Of a stretch of DNA of 33,080 bases, positions 1-7,730 are shown in pieces (the stretch's first letter is position 1; the number at the start of each line of letters is the position of its first letter). Origin of the DNA: Promethearchaeota archaeon (GTDB lineage Archaea; Asgardarchaeota; Lokiarchaeia; Sigyniarchaeales; SOKP01). The position numbers and the translations under genes were made by a program. The DNA is taken from positions 1 to 33,080 of the forward strand of contig JAEOSU010000024.1 of NCBI GenBank assembly GCA_016840165.1. Reading direction: 5' to 3'. Under the pieces are notes generated by a model that saw only the letters and a program-made list of their open reading frames with translations, did no database searches and was not told where the DNA came from.

Positions 1-933
1 ATTTATAATATCTTTTTTAGCTTTATTTTGAATATCTCTCCAACTAACCACCTTATTATGTTTATTTACATGGTGTATTTCTAAAGCGGGTAAATTTTCT
101 ATACCTGTTTGACAATAACTACATCTAACTAATCTATAATTAGAGATTAGTTTAAAAACAAATAATTTTTTCTTAAAATTGTGAATGGATTTCTTTATAG
201 AAAAACAATTTTTACAAATTGACCGTAGTCGATTTCTGCTTATAGCAAATTCACTATGAGCTTTTATTTCACCACAGAAACTACATTCTTTATATCCATC
301 CTTGTTATACAGATTCTTTTTTTTCAATCTTGTAAGATAAAATTCTTCATTAGACTTCTTTAAATAATCAAAAATTTCAACGATATTATATTCCAAAGAA
401 GATCTAGTTAGACCTAATGTTACATTTTCTTTAAATAATTGAGATGCATAATTTTTTCTCTTAAAATTCTCATCTTTAATTGTGGAAAATCCACGAATAA
501 TTCTGATTAAATCTAATAAGTAATTAACAACCCCTATTCTCCTGAAATTATTTAATAAATTAGCCTTTACTTTCCTAAAAGATTTTAACCCTAATTTTCG
601 CTGGAAGGAATAATCATAAATTTCAAATTTAAGTAATACCAATTCAAGAATTAAATTTTCATCAAATATATCGTTAGTATTAATTAATTTGAAAATGAAA
701 TCTGCTAATCTTAAACGTGTACTTTTTGGAAATTTCTTTTCATATTCCGGATTATTTAACTCTTCTTTTTCATCCATTAAAGATTTTATTTGGATGTGGT
801 TATTGGGAACTAAATTATTTTGTCTCAAATTTTTGCTTTCATTCTTGTGAAAGGAGTCATATAATAAGAGTAAAAACACAATAAAAAATATAATCAAAGC
901 GAAAATCTTTAAGAATATTCCATTTTCCAACAT
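1..933 (-). CDS. HNH endonuclease-like protein with N-terminal membrane segment (partial, C-terminus off the left edge)
   Basis: An open frame of 311 codons runs from an ATG at 933 to the left edge without a stop, so the C-terminus is missing. Residues about 5-24 are a hydrophobic segment (LKIFALIIFFIVFLLLLY) that should be a membrane anchor or signal. A helical, basic middle part of about 180 residues follows, which I do not recognise. The C-terminal visible part has a CxxC/CxxC knuckle (CSFCGE then CKNC), then CSYC followed by LEIHHVNKHN. This is the arrangement of HNH nucleases with an extra zinc finger; the HH pair would supply the metal-binding and general-base histidines. It is divergently oriented to aIF5B and has its own good TATA box. 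The family call rests on the motifs only. A membrane-anchored HNH protein is unusual, and the hydrophobic start could instead be a structural helix. Confidence 0.7.
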   Translation of the reverse strand, partial: MLENGIFLKIFALIIFFIVFLLLLYDSFHKNESKNLRQNNLVPNNHIQIKSLMDEKEELNNPEYEKKFPKSTRLRLADFIFKLINTNDIFDENLILELVLLKFEIYDYSFQRKLGLKSFRKVKANLLNNFRRIGVVNYLLDLIRIIRGFSTIKDENFKRKNYASQLFKENVTLGLTRSSLEYNIVEIFDYLKKSNEEFYLTRLKKKNLYNKDGYKECSFCGEIKAHSEFAISRNRLRSICKNCFSIKKSIHNFKKKLFVFKLISNYRLVRCSYCQTGIENLPALEIHHVNKHNKVVSWRDIQNKAKKDIIN

Positions 934-957
934 TCCTATTTGATACTATTTTATTAA

Positions 958-965
958 TATTTAAA
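958..965 (-). promoter_or_regulatory. TATA box for the HNH-like gene
   Basis: Read on the minus strand this is TTTAAATA, matching the archaeal TATA consensus, centred about 28 nt before the ATG at 933. That spacing would put the transcript start at or next to the start codon, so the mRNA would be almost leaderless. No ribosome binding site is visible. Confidence 0.5.
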
Positions 966-1110
966 GGAAAAACGGACCATAAAATTAGTATTAAAAAAAG
1001 AATAATGCAATGATTCAAATCCTTTTATATCATCTGATAAAATTAATAAAACCTATAATTTTGAAATGTTTATTAAATCTTAATAAACTGTATTATGCTA
1101 AGTGTTTTTT

Positions 1111-2919
1111 ATGACAATGAATGAGGCATCCAAAATAATTCGTGCTCCGATTGCATGCATTCTTGGACATATAGATCATGGTAAAACTAGCCTTCTTGAT
1201 TATGTGAGAGGAACAGTTGTCCAAAAAAGAGAAGCTGCTGGTATAACCCAACATATTGGTGCTTCTTATTTTCCTACAGAAGATATTAAGGAGTTTTTAA
1301 AGAAATCAAAGCAAGAATTTGCTGATAAAGAAATCAAGCTCCCTGGATTATTAATCGTTGATACACCGGGGCATGCAGCCTTCATGAATCTTAGAAGGAG
1401 AGGGGGGGCAGTGGCTGATATTGCAATTCTTGTAATTGATGTTACTGCTGGGACAATGCCAATTACTTGGGAGTCAGTGCGGATTTTACGTGAACGGAAA
1501 ACACCATTCGTCATCGCTGCTAATAAAATAGATCGTATCACAGGATGGAAACCAAAAAAGGATGCTGATTTTTTAGATACATACAATAGTCAAAAACCTC
1601 ATGTTAGAGACTTCTTAGATGAAAAATTATTAGAAATAATTGGTAATTTCCTAGAAGAGGGATTTAAGGGTATTGATAGGTATGATAAAATTAAGGATTT
1701 TACAAAGAAAATCGCAATTATTCCTACCAGCGCTAAAACAGGAGAGGGAATTTCAACACTTTTAATGGTCCTAATGGGCTTAGTTCAACAATATCTTACC
1801 CAAAACCTAAAATTTTCTGAGGGTGCGGCTAAAGGAGTCGTATTAGAGGTAAAAAAGGAGAAAGGACAAGGAGTTACTTTAGACGTGTTGATATACGATG
1901 GTATACTTCATAAAGGAGACGAATTTATCGTTGGTGGATTAGAAAAACCAATCAAATCTAAAGTACGTGCGCTTTTAATTCCTAAACCGATGGATGAAAT
2001 TAGAGATCCCCGACAAAAATTCGATCACGAAGATTTTGTAAGTGCTGCGGCTGGTATTAAAATACTAGCTCCTAATATTGATGATGTGGTGGCGGGTTCT
2101 CCCTTTAAAAGCATTAGTGACCCTTCTCAAGAAGAACAAGTATATTCGGAAATAGAAGAGGAAGTACAAAGTATACGTATTAAAACAGATAAAGCGGGAG
2201 TAGTCTTAAAAGCAGATACCCTCGGATCATTGGAAGCACTTGAAAATCATTTTACAAAAAATGGCGTAAAGATAAGCATTGCTGATGTAGGACCGATTAA
2301 AAAGGAAGATATCATTAATGCAAATATTGTAAAAGGTCTTGACCCCTACTCCGCCACCGTTTTAGGGTTTAATGTGCCGATCTTGCCCGAAGCAAAAGAA
2401 CAAGCATCTACTGATAATATACGAATTTTTACTAATAATGTGATATACCGATTGCTTGAAGATTATATTGAGTATGCTGAGACAAGAAAGGCTGAAGACA
2501 CCGCAAAAGGATTGAGTGAATTAATTCTACCCGCAAAACTGTCTATGATGCCTGACTTTATATTTAGAAATTCAAATCCCGCTGTATTTGGAGTTCATGT
2601 GGATCTCGGCACACTTTATCCCCGAGTTCCTTTAATAACTCAAAATGGAAAAAAAGTTAGGCGAATTCATCAAATTCAGGATAAGGGAAAAACTCTTGAA
2701 AAAGCTAATAAAGACGAAGAGGTCGCGATCTCTATTCGAGGTATAGAAGTAGGCAAAGACATAGAAAAAGATGAAATACTCTTTGTTAGCGTTCCAGAAT
2801 CCCATGTGAGACAATTACTTGGCAAATTCGTTGATGAATTAACCACCGACCAAAAGACAGCATTGAGAGAATATATTATTTTAATGCGAAAATCAACCCA
2901 TCCTTGGTGGGGAATGTAA
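1111..2919 (+). CDS. infB: Translation initiation factor aIF5B
   Basis: aIF5B is the archaeal/eukaryal-type IF2 GTPase that promotes ribosomal subunit joining and initiator-tRNA placement. The start at 1111 gives 602 aa, the usual archaeal length. G1 is GHIDHGKT (19-26), followed by the GITQHIGA switch I element. G3 is DTPGH (84-88), G4 is NKID (138-141), and SAKTGEG is the G5 loop. Domain II follows, then a long linker helix, and the C-terminal domain ends in HPWWGM. No intein interrupts the G domain. A GTG nine bases upstream (1102) is an alternative start, but the ATG at 1111 leaves the short N-terminus typical of the family. A weak TATA-like stretch (about 1068-1079) precedes it, and there is no clear Shine-Dalgarno sequence. 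It sits ahead of cca and EF-2 in a translation neighbourhood. Confidence 0.97.
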   Translation: MTMNEASKIIRAPIACILGHIDHGKTSLLDYVRGTVVQKREAAGITQHIGASYFPTEDIKEFLKKSKQEFADKEIKLPGLLIVDTPGHAAFMNLRRRGGAVADIAILVIDVTAGTMPITWESVRILRERKTPFVIAANKIDRITGWKPKKDADFLDTYNSQKPHVRDFLDEKLLEIIGNFLEEGFKGIDRYDKIKDFTKKIAIIPTSAKTGEGISTLLMVLMGLVQQYLTQNLKFSEGAAKGVVLEVKKEKGQGVTLDVLIYDGILHKGDEFIVGGLEKPIKSKVRALLIPKPMDEIRDPRQKFDHEDFVSAAAGIKILAPNIDDVVAGSPFKSISDPSQEEQVYSEIEEEVQSIRIKTDKAGVVLKADTLGSLEALENHFTKNGVKISIADVGPIKKEDIINANIVKGLDPYSATVLGFNVPILPEAKEQASTDNIRIFTNNVIYRLLEDYIEYAETRKAEDTAKGLSELILPAKLSMMPDFIFRNSNPAVFGVHVDLGTLYPRVPLITQNGKKVRRIHQIQDKGKTLEKANKDEEVAISIRGIEVGKDIEKDEILFVSVPESHVRQLLGKFVDELTTDQKTALREYIILMRKSTHPWWGM

Positions 2920-3079
2920 TAGCAATGATTAAAACTAGCCTTTTATGAGTTCTCATAATAAAATTCTCATTTCTTATCTACCTTATTTATTACTTAAAAA
3001 AACATATTTTATATAACCAATAAAATAATATCAATTTTCAAGTAGTTTTCTCGAAAATAATCTCTATTCTCTGATAGTT

Positions 3080-4534
3080 ATGAATTCCGTAAATCAAGTC
3101 TTTAATAAAGTCTTACTGGACATTCTTCCCTCCAAAAAAGAACTGGAGAAGACTATGAATATAGTAAAAAAAATTAGAGACTTATTGTCTTCGAAAGCAA
3201 AAGAGTTAAATATAGAATATACAAAAATTGAAGCTCAAGGTTCAACCGGGATAAAAAACACGCAATTAAAAGGTGATTTCGATATTGACCTTTTCATTGG
3301 TTTAGATTATGAAAAAATCAGGCATAATTTTAAAGGGTTGAGTAAAAATAAATTAAAAAAAGAATTAAAATCACTTTTTCTAAAGTATTGTAATACATGG
3401 CTCATAAAATCATTACCCAAAGAATATTTTTCAGAACCACGATTACTGTATGCAGAACATCCCTATGTGACTGTATCTTATTTAGCAGAAGATGAGGAGA
3501 TTAAGGTCGATATCGTCTTATACTTTGATCTAACCCTTGATTACATTGGAAAATATGGTCCAATAACCGCTGTAGACAGATCTCCATTGCATGGTCGCTT
3601 CATAAGAGACAATCTATCTTCCGAACAAAAAAATGATGTGCGATTGTTAAAACAATTTTTTAAGGCAGCTCACTGTTATGGTGATAAAAGTGCACTTGGA
3701 AAGGTTGGATTTATAGGTTATAGCGCAGAATTATTAGTCTATTATTTTGGTGATTTAACTACACTATTTAACCGATTTCATGAGCTTGAGTCAAAATCGC
3801 TTGATTATTATAACCGATCGGAAAAAGAATTAAGTGACATCATTCATTTTCAAAATGATTATTTAATTATCATCGATCCGATCGATAAAAATAGAAACGT
3901 GGCATCTGCGATTTCAAAGCGAGCATATAAGTATTGCAAGCACTTGATTTCTAAGTTTTTAGAAAAACCCAGTGAGTCATATTTCGAACAACGTGAAATT
4001 CAAGAAGCAAATTTAACCAAATTTGATGAAGGAAAAATAAAACACTTTTTTATTGCAGAGTTATTTAACCAAAATGAAGAGATACACTATACGGTAAATC
4101 GAGACAAACTTTATTCGCTCGCAGACAGTATAAAAGCTACAGGAGAGCGGGAATACAGTCATGATAAACGATTTGGGTCTATAGAATTTGAACTTTATTT
4201 TGATGACAACTTAAATGAGTACGATTTAGCCTTTTATGTGCAACATCCAAAAATATCAGAAACCTATTTGAGACAAGGACCGCCTCTAAAGGAGAAATAT
4301 CACGTTACAAAATTTAAAGAAAAAAATCCCAATTTTATTATCAAAAATGACTATCTCTGGGTGGAAACTAAAAGAGATTATAACGACTTTTTAAGCTATT
4401 TGAGAACATATATGAATGAAAATATTCCTAAGAATTTCAAAATTAAGAATATTTCAAATATTGTTGAGATCCAAACTAGTTTAGCTAGAAAAGCTTTATA
4501 TATTCTTGATAATATGGTTCTTCCATTTATTTAA
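3080..4534 (+). CDS. cca: Archaeal (class I) CCA-adding tRNA nucleotidyltransferase
   Basis: This enzyme adds or repairs the 3' CCA end of tRNAs from CTP and ATP without a nucleic-acid template. At 484 aa it is slightly longer than most archaeal class I enzymes. The nucleotidyltransferase signature is GS at 54-55 followed by DFDIDLFI, with carboxylates D68 and D70 and a third at D144 in KVDIVLYFD. AVDRSPLHGRFI is the archaeal CCA-enzyme motif that follows the catalytic domain. The stretch VRLLKQFFKA...GFIGYSAELL matches the central helical domain. The C-terminal half (about 300-484) fits the body/tail region but is more divergent. It lies 160 nt after aIF5B on the same strand and ends before a T-rich stretch that should terminate it, so the next gene pair is probably transcribed separately. 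Confidence 0.95.
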   Translation: MNSVNQVFNKVLLDILPSKKELEKTMNIVKKIRDLLSSKAKELNIEYTKIEAQGSTGIKNTQLKGDFDIDLFIGLDYEKIRHNFKGLSKNKLKKELKSLFLKYCNTWLIKSLPKEYFSEPRLLYAEHPYVTVSYLAEDEEIKVDIVLYFDLTLDYIGKYGPITAVDRSPLHGRFIRDNLSSEQKNDVRLLKQFFKAAHCYGDKSALGKVGFIGYSAELLVYYFGDLTTLFNRFHELESKSLDYYNRSEKELSDIIHFQNDYLIIIDPIDKNRNVASAISKRAYKYCKHLISKFLEKPSESYFEQREIQEANLTKFDEGKIKHFFIAELFNQNEEIHYTVNRDKLYSLADSIKATGEREYSHDKRFGSIEFELYFDDNLNEYDLAFYVQHPKISETYLRQGPPLKEKYHVTKFKEKNPNFIIKNDYLWVETKRDYNDFLSYLRTYMNENIPKNFKIKNISNIVEIQTSLARKALYILDNMVLPFI

Positions 4535-4567
4535 AAATGATTAATTTCTTTTAACCAGTTTTTAGTC

Positions 4568-4575
4568 TTTTTTTT
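4568..4575 (+). terminator. T-run after cca
   Basis: A run of eight T, within a longer T-rich tract, lies 33 nt after the cca stop codon. Archaeal intrinsic termination depends mainly on U-runs, so this plausibly separates cca from the cassette that follows. Confidence 0.4.
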
Positions 4576-4591
4576 ATTTAAATAAAACGGG

Positions 4592-4599
4592 TTTATAAG
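4592..4599 (+). promoter_or_regulatory. TATA box of the two-gene LAGLIDADG cassette
   Basis: TTTATAAG is centred about 30 nt before the ATG at 4626, after the cca T-run. This suggests the following gene pair has its own promoter. Confidence 0.4.
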
Positions 4600-4625
4600 G
4601 TAAATTAAAAAAGCTAATCGATAAA

Positions 4626-5222
4626 ATGTACGATAATCAAAATTACTTGGAATATGAGGATGATAATTTATTTGATTCTTATAAAAATGAATATGTCTCT
4701 ACCATCTCAAATCTTTCCAGACAAGTTCGAACTTTATTGAATTATAGAGCTGCATTAATATATCATAGATTAAAACGTATTGAAGTAAAAACTGATGATC
4801 TTATACTTTCTAAATTTCAAATTAATAAAAGTAAATTTGAATCTCTAGCATTAAGATTTATCAAATTATCTCGTAATTTAACTCTTTATGAGGATCAACA
4901 TCATAATCTATCAAACTTTAGAAAAAAGAAATACTCCTCGATTTTAAAGGATATCGCACGTTTAACTAATCAAATATTTATTCTTTTACATTTTTTCTCA
5001 GAAGAAAACATGCTTTTACGTCCATTATTTTTTAAAGTACTAATGAGGATAGCACAAGAAGCGTGCAAAATAGAAATGTATCGAATTAAAGGGCATTTTG
5101 AATTCTATAAAGAATTATGTAAAAACTATAGATCAATAGAAAAGGAGGTTTCAAGACTATTTTTGAATACTGATTGCCAAAAACTTGAAAAACAAGAAGA
5201 AGGTGAAATAATAAGTATATGA
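4626..5222 (+). CDS. Unknown helical protein, first gene of the LAGLIDADG cassette
   Basis: I do not recognise this 198-aa protein. It starts with an acidic, tyrosine-rich stretch (EYEDDNLFDSYKNEY), followed by charged amphipathic helices rich in Leu, Arg and Lys. No transmembrane segment, metal motif or NTP-binding motif is visible. Its TGA stop overlaps the ATG of the next gene (ATGA, 5219-5222), so the two are translationally coupled and probably act together. Coupling to a large LAGLIDADG-containing protein makes it a candidate accessory factor, such as a DNA-binding or partner subunit of a mobile element. That role is inference from context only. The reading frame is long and intact, and the gene has a TATA box, so I consider it real. 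Confidence 0.7.
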   Translation: MYDNQNYLEYEDDNLFDSYKNEYVSTISNLSRQVRTLLNYRAALIYHRLKRIEVKTDDLILSKFQINKSKFESLALRFIKLSRNLTLYEDQHHNLSNFRKKKYSSILKDIARLTNQIFILLHFFSEENMLLRPLFFKVLMRIAQEACKIEMYRIKGHFEFYKELCKNYRSIEKEVSRLFLNTDCQKLEKQEEGEIISI

Positions 5223-7606
5223 AAACATATACAATGGTAAGTCGGAAATCTCTGGAAGAAGATCGAATAGCAATATGTCCTAAATTTGGTTGTGAAAGTT
5301 TAACTAGAGTTAAACCATTGAAATTTGGATTTTTAGGATTCGGAAAGTATCCAAAATGTAAAAAACATAAAATGCCATTAATATATATTGATGAAAGAAT
5401 TGGAGATTTTGTGGATGCTGCTCTATCATGCCTTTTCGATATATCAAGTTTACCTCCTAAAAATCTACTCTCTATGATTTCGGAGAAAATTCCCAATGAA
5501 CTAGATACATTTGTTAAAATCTGGATATCTTGTATAACAATTGGAAGAGGAGCACCCATAATATCTAGGTATATGGATTCGATTTCTAACTCATATCTTA
5601 AACATTTAACTAAAAAGCAAATTAAGTCGATTAATAACTGCGATAAAACAAAAAAGAATAATTATCAAACAATTAAGAATGGACTTCAAGAAGTTACGAA
5701 TCAATATACAAGATTACTTAAACACTTGAGAACTCATCATGAAGTTTTTAACTACCCTAAACAACTCAAACCATTTTCAAATAGCCTGAGAACTATACTT
5801 ACAATTTGGCTTGAAAATTGTAAAAAAGTAGAAAAAGAAATAATTTCGAATGAACAAAAATCCGATAAATCTTTAACTGAAGTAAAAAATATGTATGATT
5901 CTCTCCTTAATATAGGAATACTCATGTGCTTACTTGGATATTCAACAAAAAAGAGAGAAAAATTAACAAATAAAATAACGGCATTCGATCGTTTTAATGC
6001 TTATCACGAATTTTATACAAATGGAATTACTAGAAAATTTACTAAGAATGATATTTTGGCATTATATCAAAATATTTTCCAAAATTCTGAAGAAAATTTA
6101 TGTACTTTCGCTTCATTCGGACGAAAATTATCGGTCAATAACCCTGGGTTAAAAATTATCACCCCTAAGAGAGATATTATTAATCAATATACTCATTCTA
6201 ACGAGAAAAACATGATTTATAATTCATTTCTTAAAAAACTAAAATCTCCATCTGATAATTCAAATACTAATGCTAATAATTGGTTTACACAGATCCTATT
6301 AGAGACTATGAAACATTACTCCTTCCTGAAAGAATATGCTAGTCTTAGAAAAATGAGCATTCCTTTTGGATTATCGGATTCTTATCTTTATGATAAGAGA
6401 TACAAAAAATCGGTCATTTCTCATGAATATCTCGATGAAATGAGGAAAAATATAAGTGAATTTATTAAAAAAAAAATAAGATCAGATACTAATTTAACAA
6501 AAAAAGCATTAAAAGCACGAAATCAAATTGTTACTATTATTGAGAAATATAGGAATGAAAATAATCCGAAATTGACTGCAAATACTCAGATAAGTAAAAA
6601 ACTGAAAAAAAGTTATTTTCATGATATTTCTTCACCTCAACAAGCTTACTATCTAGGATTATTATTCGCTGATGGTTGGATAACTATTGCTCGAAGTAAA
6701 GGCGGTTCTCGTTCATTCAGAATCTCATTATCCCTAAAAGTTGAAGATAAACCAATCATTAAACGTTTTGCACAAGAGATTGGCTTAAACGAATCAAGAG
6801 TTCTTGAACGTGACAGCAAGGACCCAAAGACTGGAAATGTTTATCGCATGGCTTATCTACAATTTGGTGTTGGTAGCACATCAATAAAAAACTCCATGGC
6901 ACGTGATCTTATAAAGTTAGGAATGACATACAAAAAAGATACTATGGGAAAACGCAGCAAAGTTCCTATTCTCCCCGTTTTTTGTAACATTAAAGGCGAA
7001 GTAGACCAAGATCTAATGTTAGCATTTTTACTAGGTTATTTTGATGGCGATGGCACTTTGAAGGGATCTAATGGCGGAGAGATATATTCTAGCAATTATA
7101 ATTTTATTTCCGCTATAAAGATTGTGTATAATTTAGGAAAAATATGTAAAATCGAAAGAGTAAAATTTGATCCCCTTAAAAAATTTCATACAAAACGATC
7201 TCTTTATTCCTTATATATTAATAAAGAAATGTTTAAAGATATAATGAGTCTTAACTTGAATTCGATGGAAAGAAAAAGAGTCGACCCTAAATCGATTGTT
7301 CTTAATGCTCCTTTAATGACTAAACAAAGATTGTGGATAAAGAAAGAATTACCTAAAGAATATCTCAAGACAATCCTAAAAACCCATTCACCTAGTAAGA
7401 TCGCGAAATTAATTGGGATCGATCATAATACGTTTCTAAAATTCTTGAGAGTTGTTTACAATATCAAACCAAAAGAAAAGGGATATTATATAGCATTATC
7501 ATATGATAGAAAACAACAATCAGATAATAGTGAGTTAAATAGAATATATGTCGAAACAACAAGACACTTAATAGATATTGGTAAAAGAAATCCTTTCATT
7601 CAATAA
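5219..7606 (+). CDS. Large zinc-finger protein with C-terminal LAGLIDADG homing endonuclease domain
   Basis: This is a 795-aa protein with three parts. Residues 20-50 hold a Cys/His cluster (C20, C25, C47, H50) in CPKFGC...YPKCKKHKMPL, likely a zinc finger. Residues about 60-460 are a basic, mostly helical region that I do not recognise. Residues about 475-700 carry two LAGLIDADG motifs, YYLGLLFADGW (about 477-487) and FLLGYFDGDGT (about 603-613), roughly 125 residues apart. That is the layout of a monomeric two-motif homing endonuclease, and the Asp of each motif (FADG, DGDG) would bind the catalytic metal. A helix-turn-helix-like stretch (HSPSKIAKLIGIDHNTF) follows. It is not embedded in an intein or an obvious intron but forms its own gene, coupled to the 198-aa gene by an ATGA overlap. 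Freestanding homing endonucleases are known; one this long with such an N-terminal extension is unusual. Confidence 0.85.
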   Translation: MKTYTMVSRKSLEEDRIAICPKFGCESLTRVKPLKFGFLGFGKYPKCKKHKMPLIYIDERIGDFVDAALSCLFDISSLPPKNLLSMISEKIPNELDTFVKIWISCITIGRGAPIISRYMDSISNSYLKHLTKKQIKSINNCDKTKKNNYQTIKNGLQEVTNQYTRLLKHLRTHHEVFNYPKQLKPFSNSLRTILTIWLENCKKVEKEIISNEQKSDKSLTEVKNMYDSLLNIGILMCLLGYSTKKREKLTNKITAFDRFNAYHEFYTNGITRKFTKNDILALYQNIFQNSEENLCTFASFGRKLSVNNPGLKIITPKRDIINQYTHSNEKNMIYNSFLKKLKSPSDNSNTNANNWFTQILLETMKHYSFLKEYASLRKMSIPFGLSDSYLYDKRYKKSVISHEYLDEMRKNISEFIKKKIRSDTNLTKKALKARNQIVTIIEKYRNENNPKLTANTQISKKLKKSYFHDISSPQQAYYLGLLFADGWITIARSKGGSRSFRISLSLKVEDKPIIKRFAQEIGLNESRVLERDSKDPKTGNVYRMAYLQFGVGSTSIKNSMARDLIKLGMTYKKDTMGKRSKVPILPVFCNIKGEVDQDLMLAFLLGYFDGDGTLKGSNGGEIYSSNYNFISAIKIVYNLGKICKIERVKFDPLKKFHTKRSLYSLYINKEMFKDIMSLNLNSMERKRVDPKSIVLNAPLMTKQRLWIKKELPKEYLKTILKTHSPSKIAKLIGIDHNTFLKFLRVVYNIKPKEKGYYIALSYDRKQQSDNSELNRIYVETTRHLIDIGKRNPFIQ

Positions 7607-7705
7607 AATTTATAAAAATAATCCTTGTTAGTCTAATAAATCTCTTAATTTTTAATAAAAGCATAAAATTTTTATGAATTAGAGTATTCAAACAATTAAT
7701 TATAA

Positions 7706-7716
7706 TATTTAAAATA
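7706..7716 (+). promoter_or_regulatory. TATA box for EF-2
   Basis: TATTTAAAATA is centred about 20 nt before the EF-2 ATG at 7731. The spacing implies a leaderless or nearly leaderless transcript. It lies downstream of the LAGLIDADG gene, so EF-2 need not depend on the cassette promoter. Confidence 0.4.
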
Positions 7717-7730
7717 GTTGTGAATTTAAT

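Larger units (their letters stand above)
4626..7606 (+). mobile_element. Putative two-gene LAGLIDADG mobile cassette between cca and EF-2
   Basis: The two coupled genes occupy almost exactly the space between the cca terminator region and the EF-2 promoter. They encode a LAGLIDADG protein and an unknown partner, and both are more AT-rich by eye than the flanking translation genes. I found no convincing terminal inverted repeats or target-site duplication in 4535-4625 or 7607-7730, so the exact ends are unknown. Confidence 0.4.

Noticed and set aside
1266..1586. Open frame on the minus strand inside aIF5B
   Set aside because: It is antisense to the conserved G domain and has no recognisable protein features.
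5086..5559. 157-codon minus-strand frame across the junction of the two cassette genes
   Set aside because: It is antisense to the zinc-finger region of the LAGLIDADG protein; its composition is that of a shadow frame.
4535..7730. Terminal inverted repeats or target duplications around the LAGLIDADG cassette
   Set aside because: I compared the flanks by eye and found only short AT-rich matches expected by chance.
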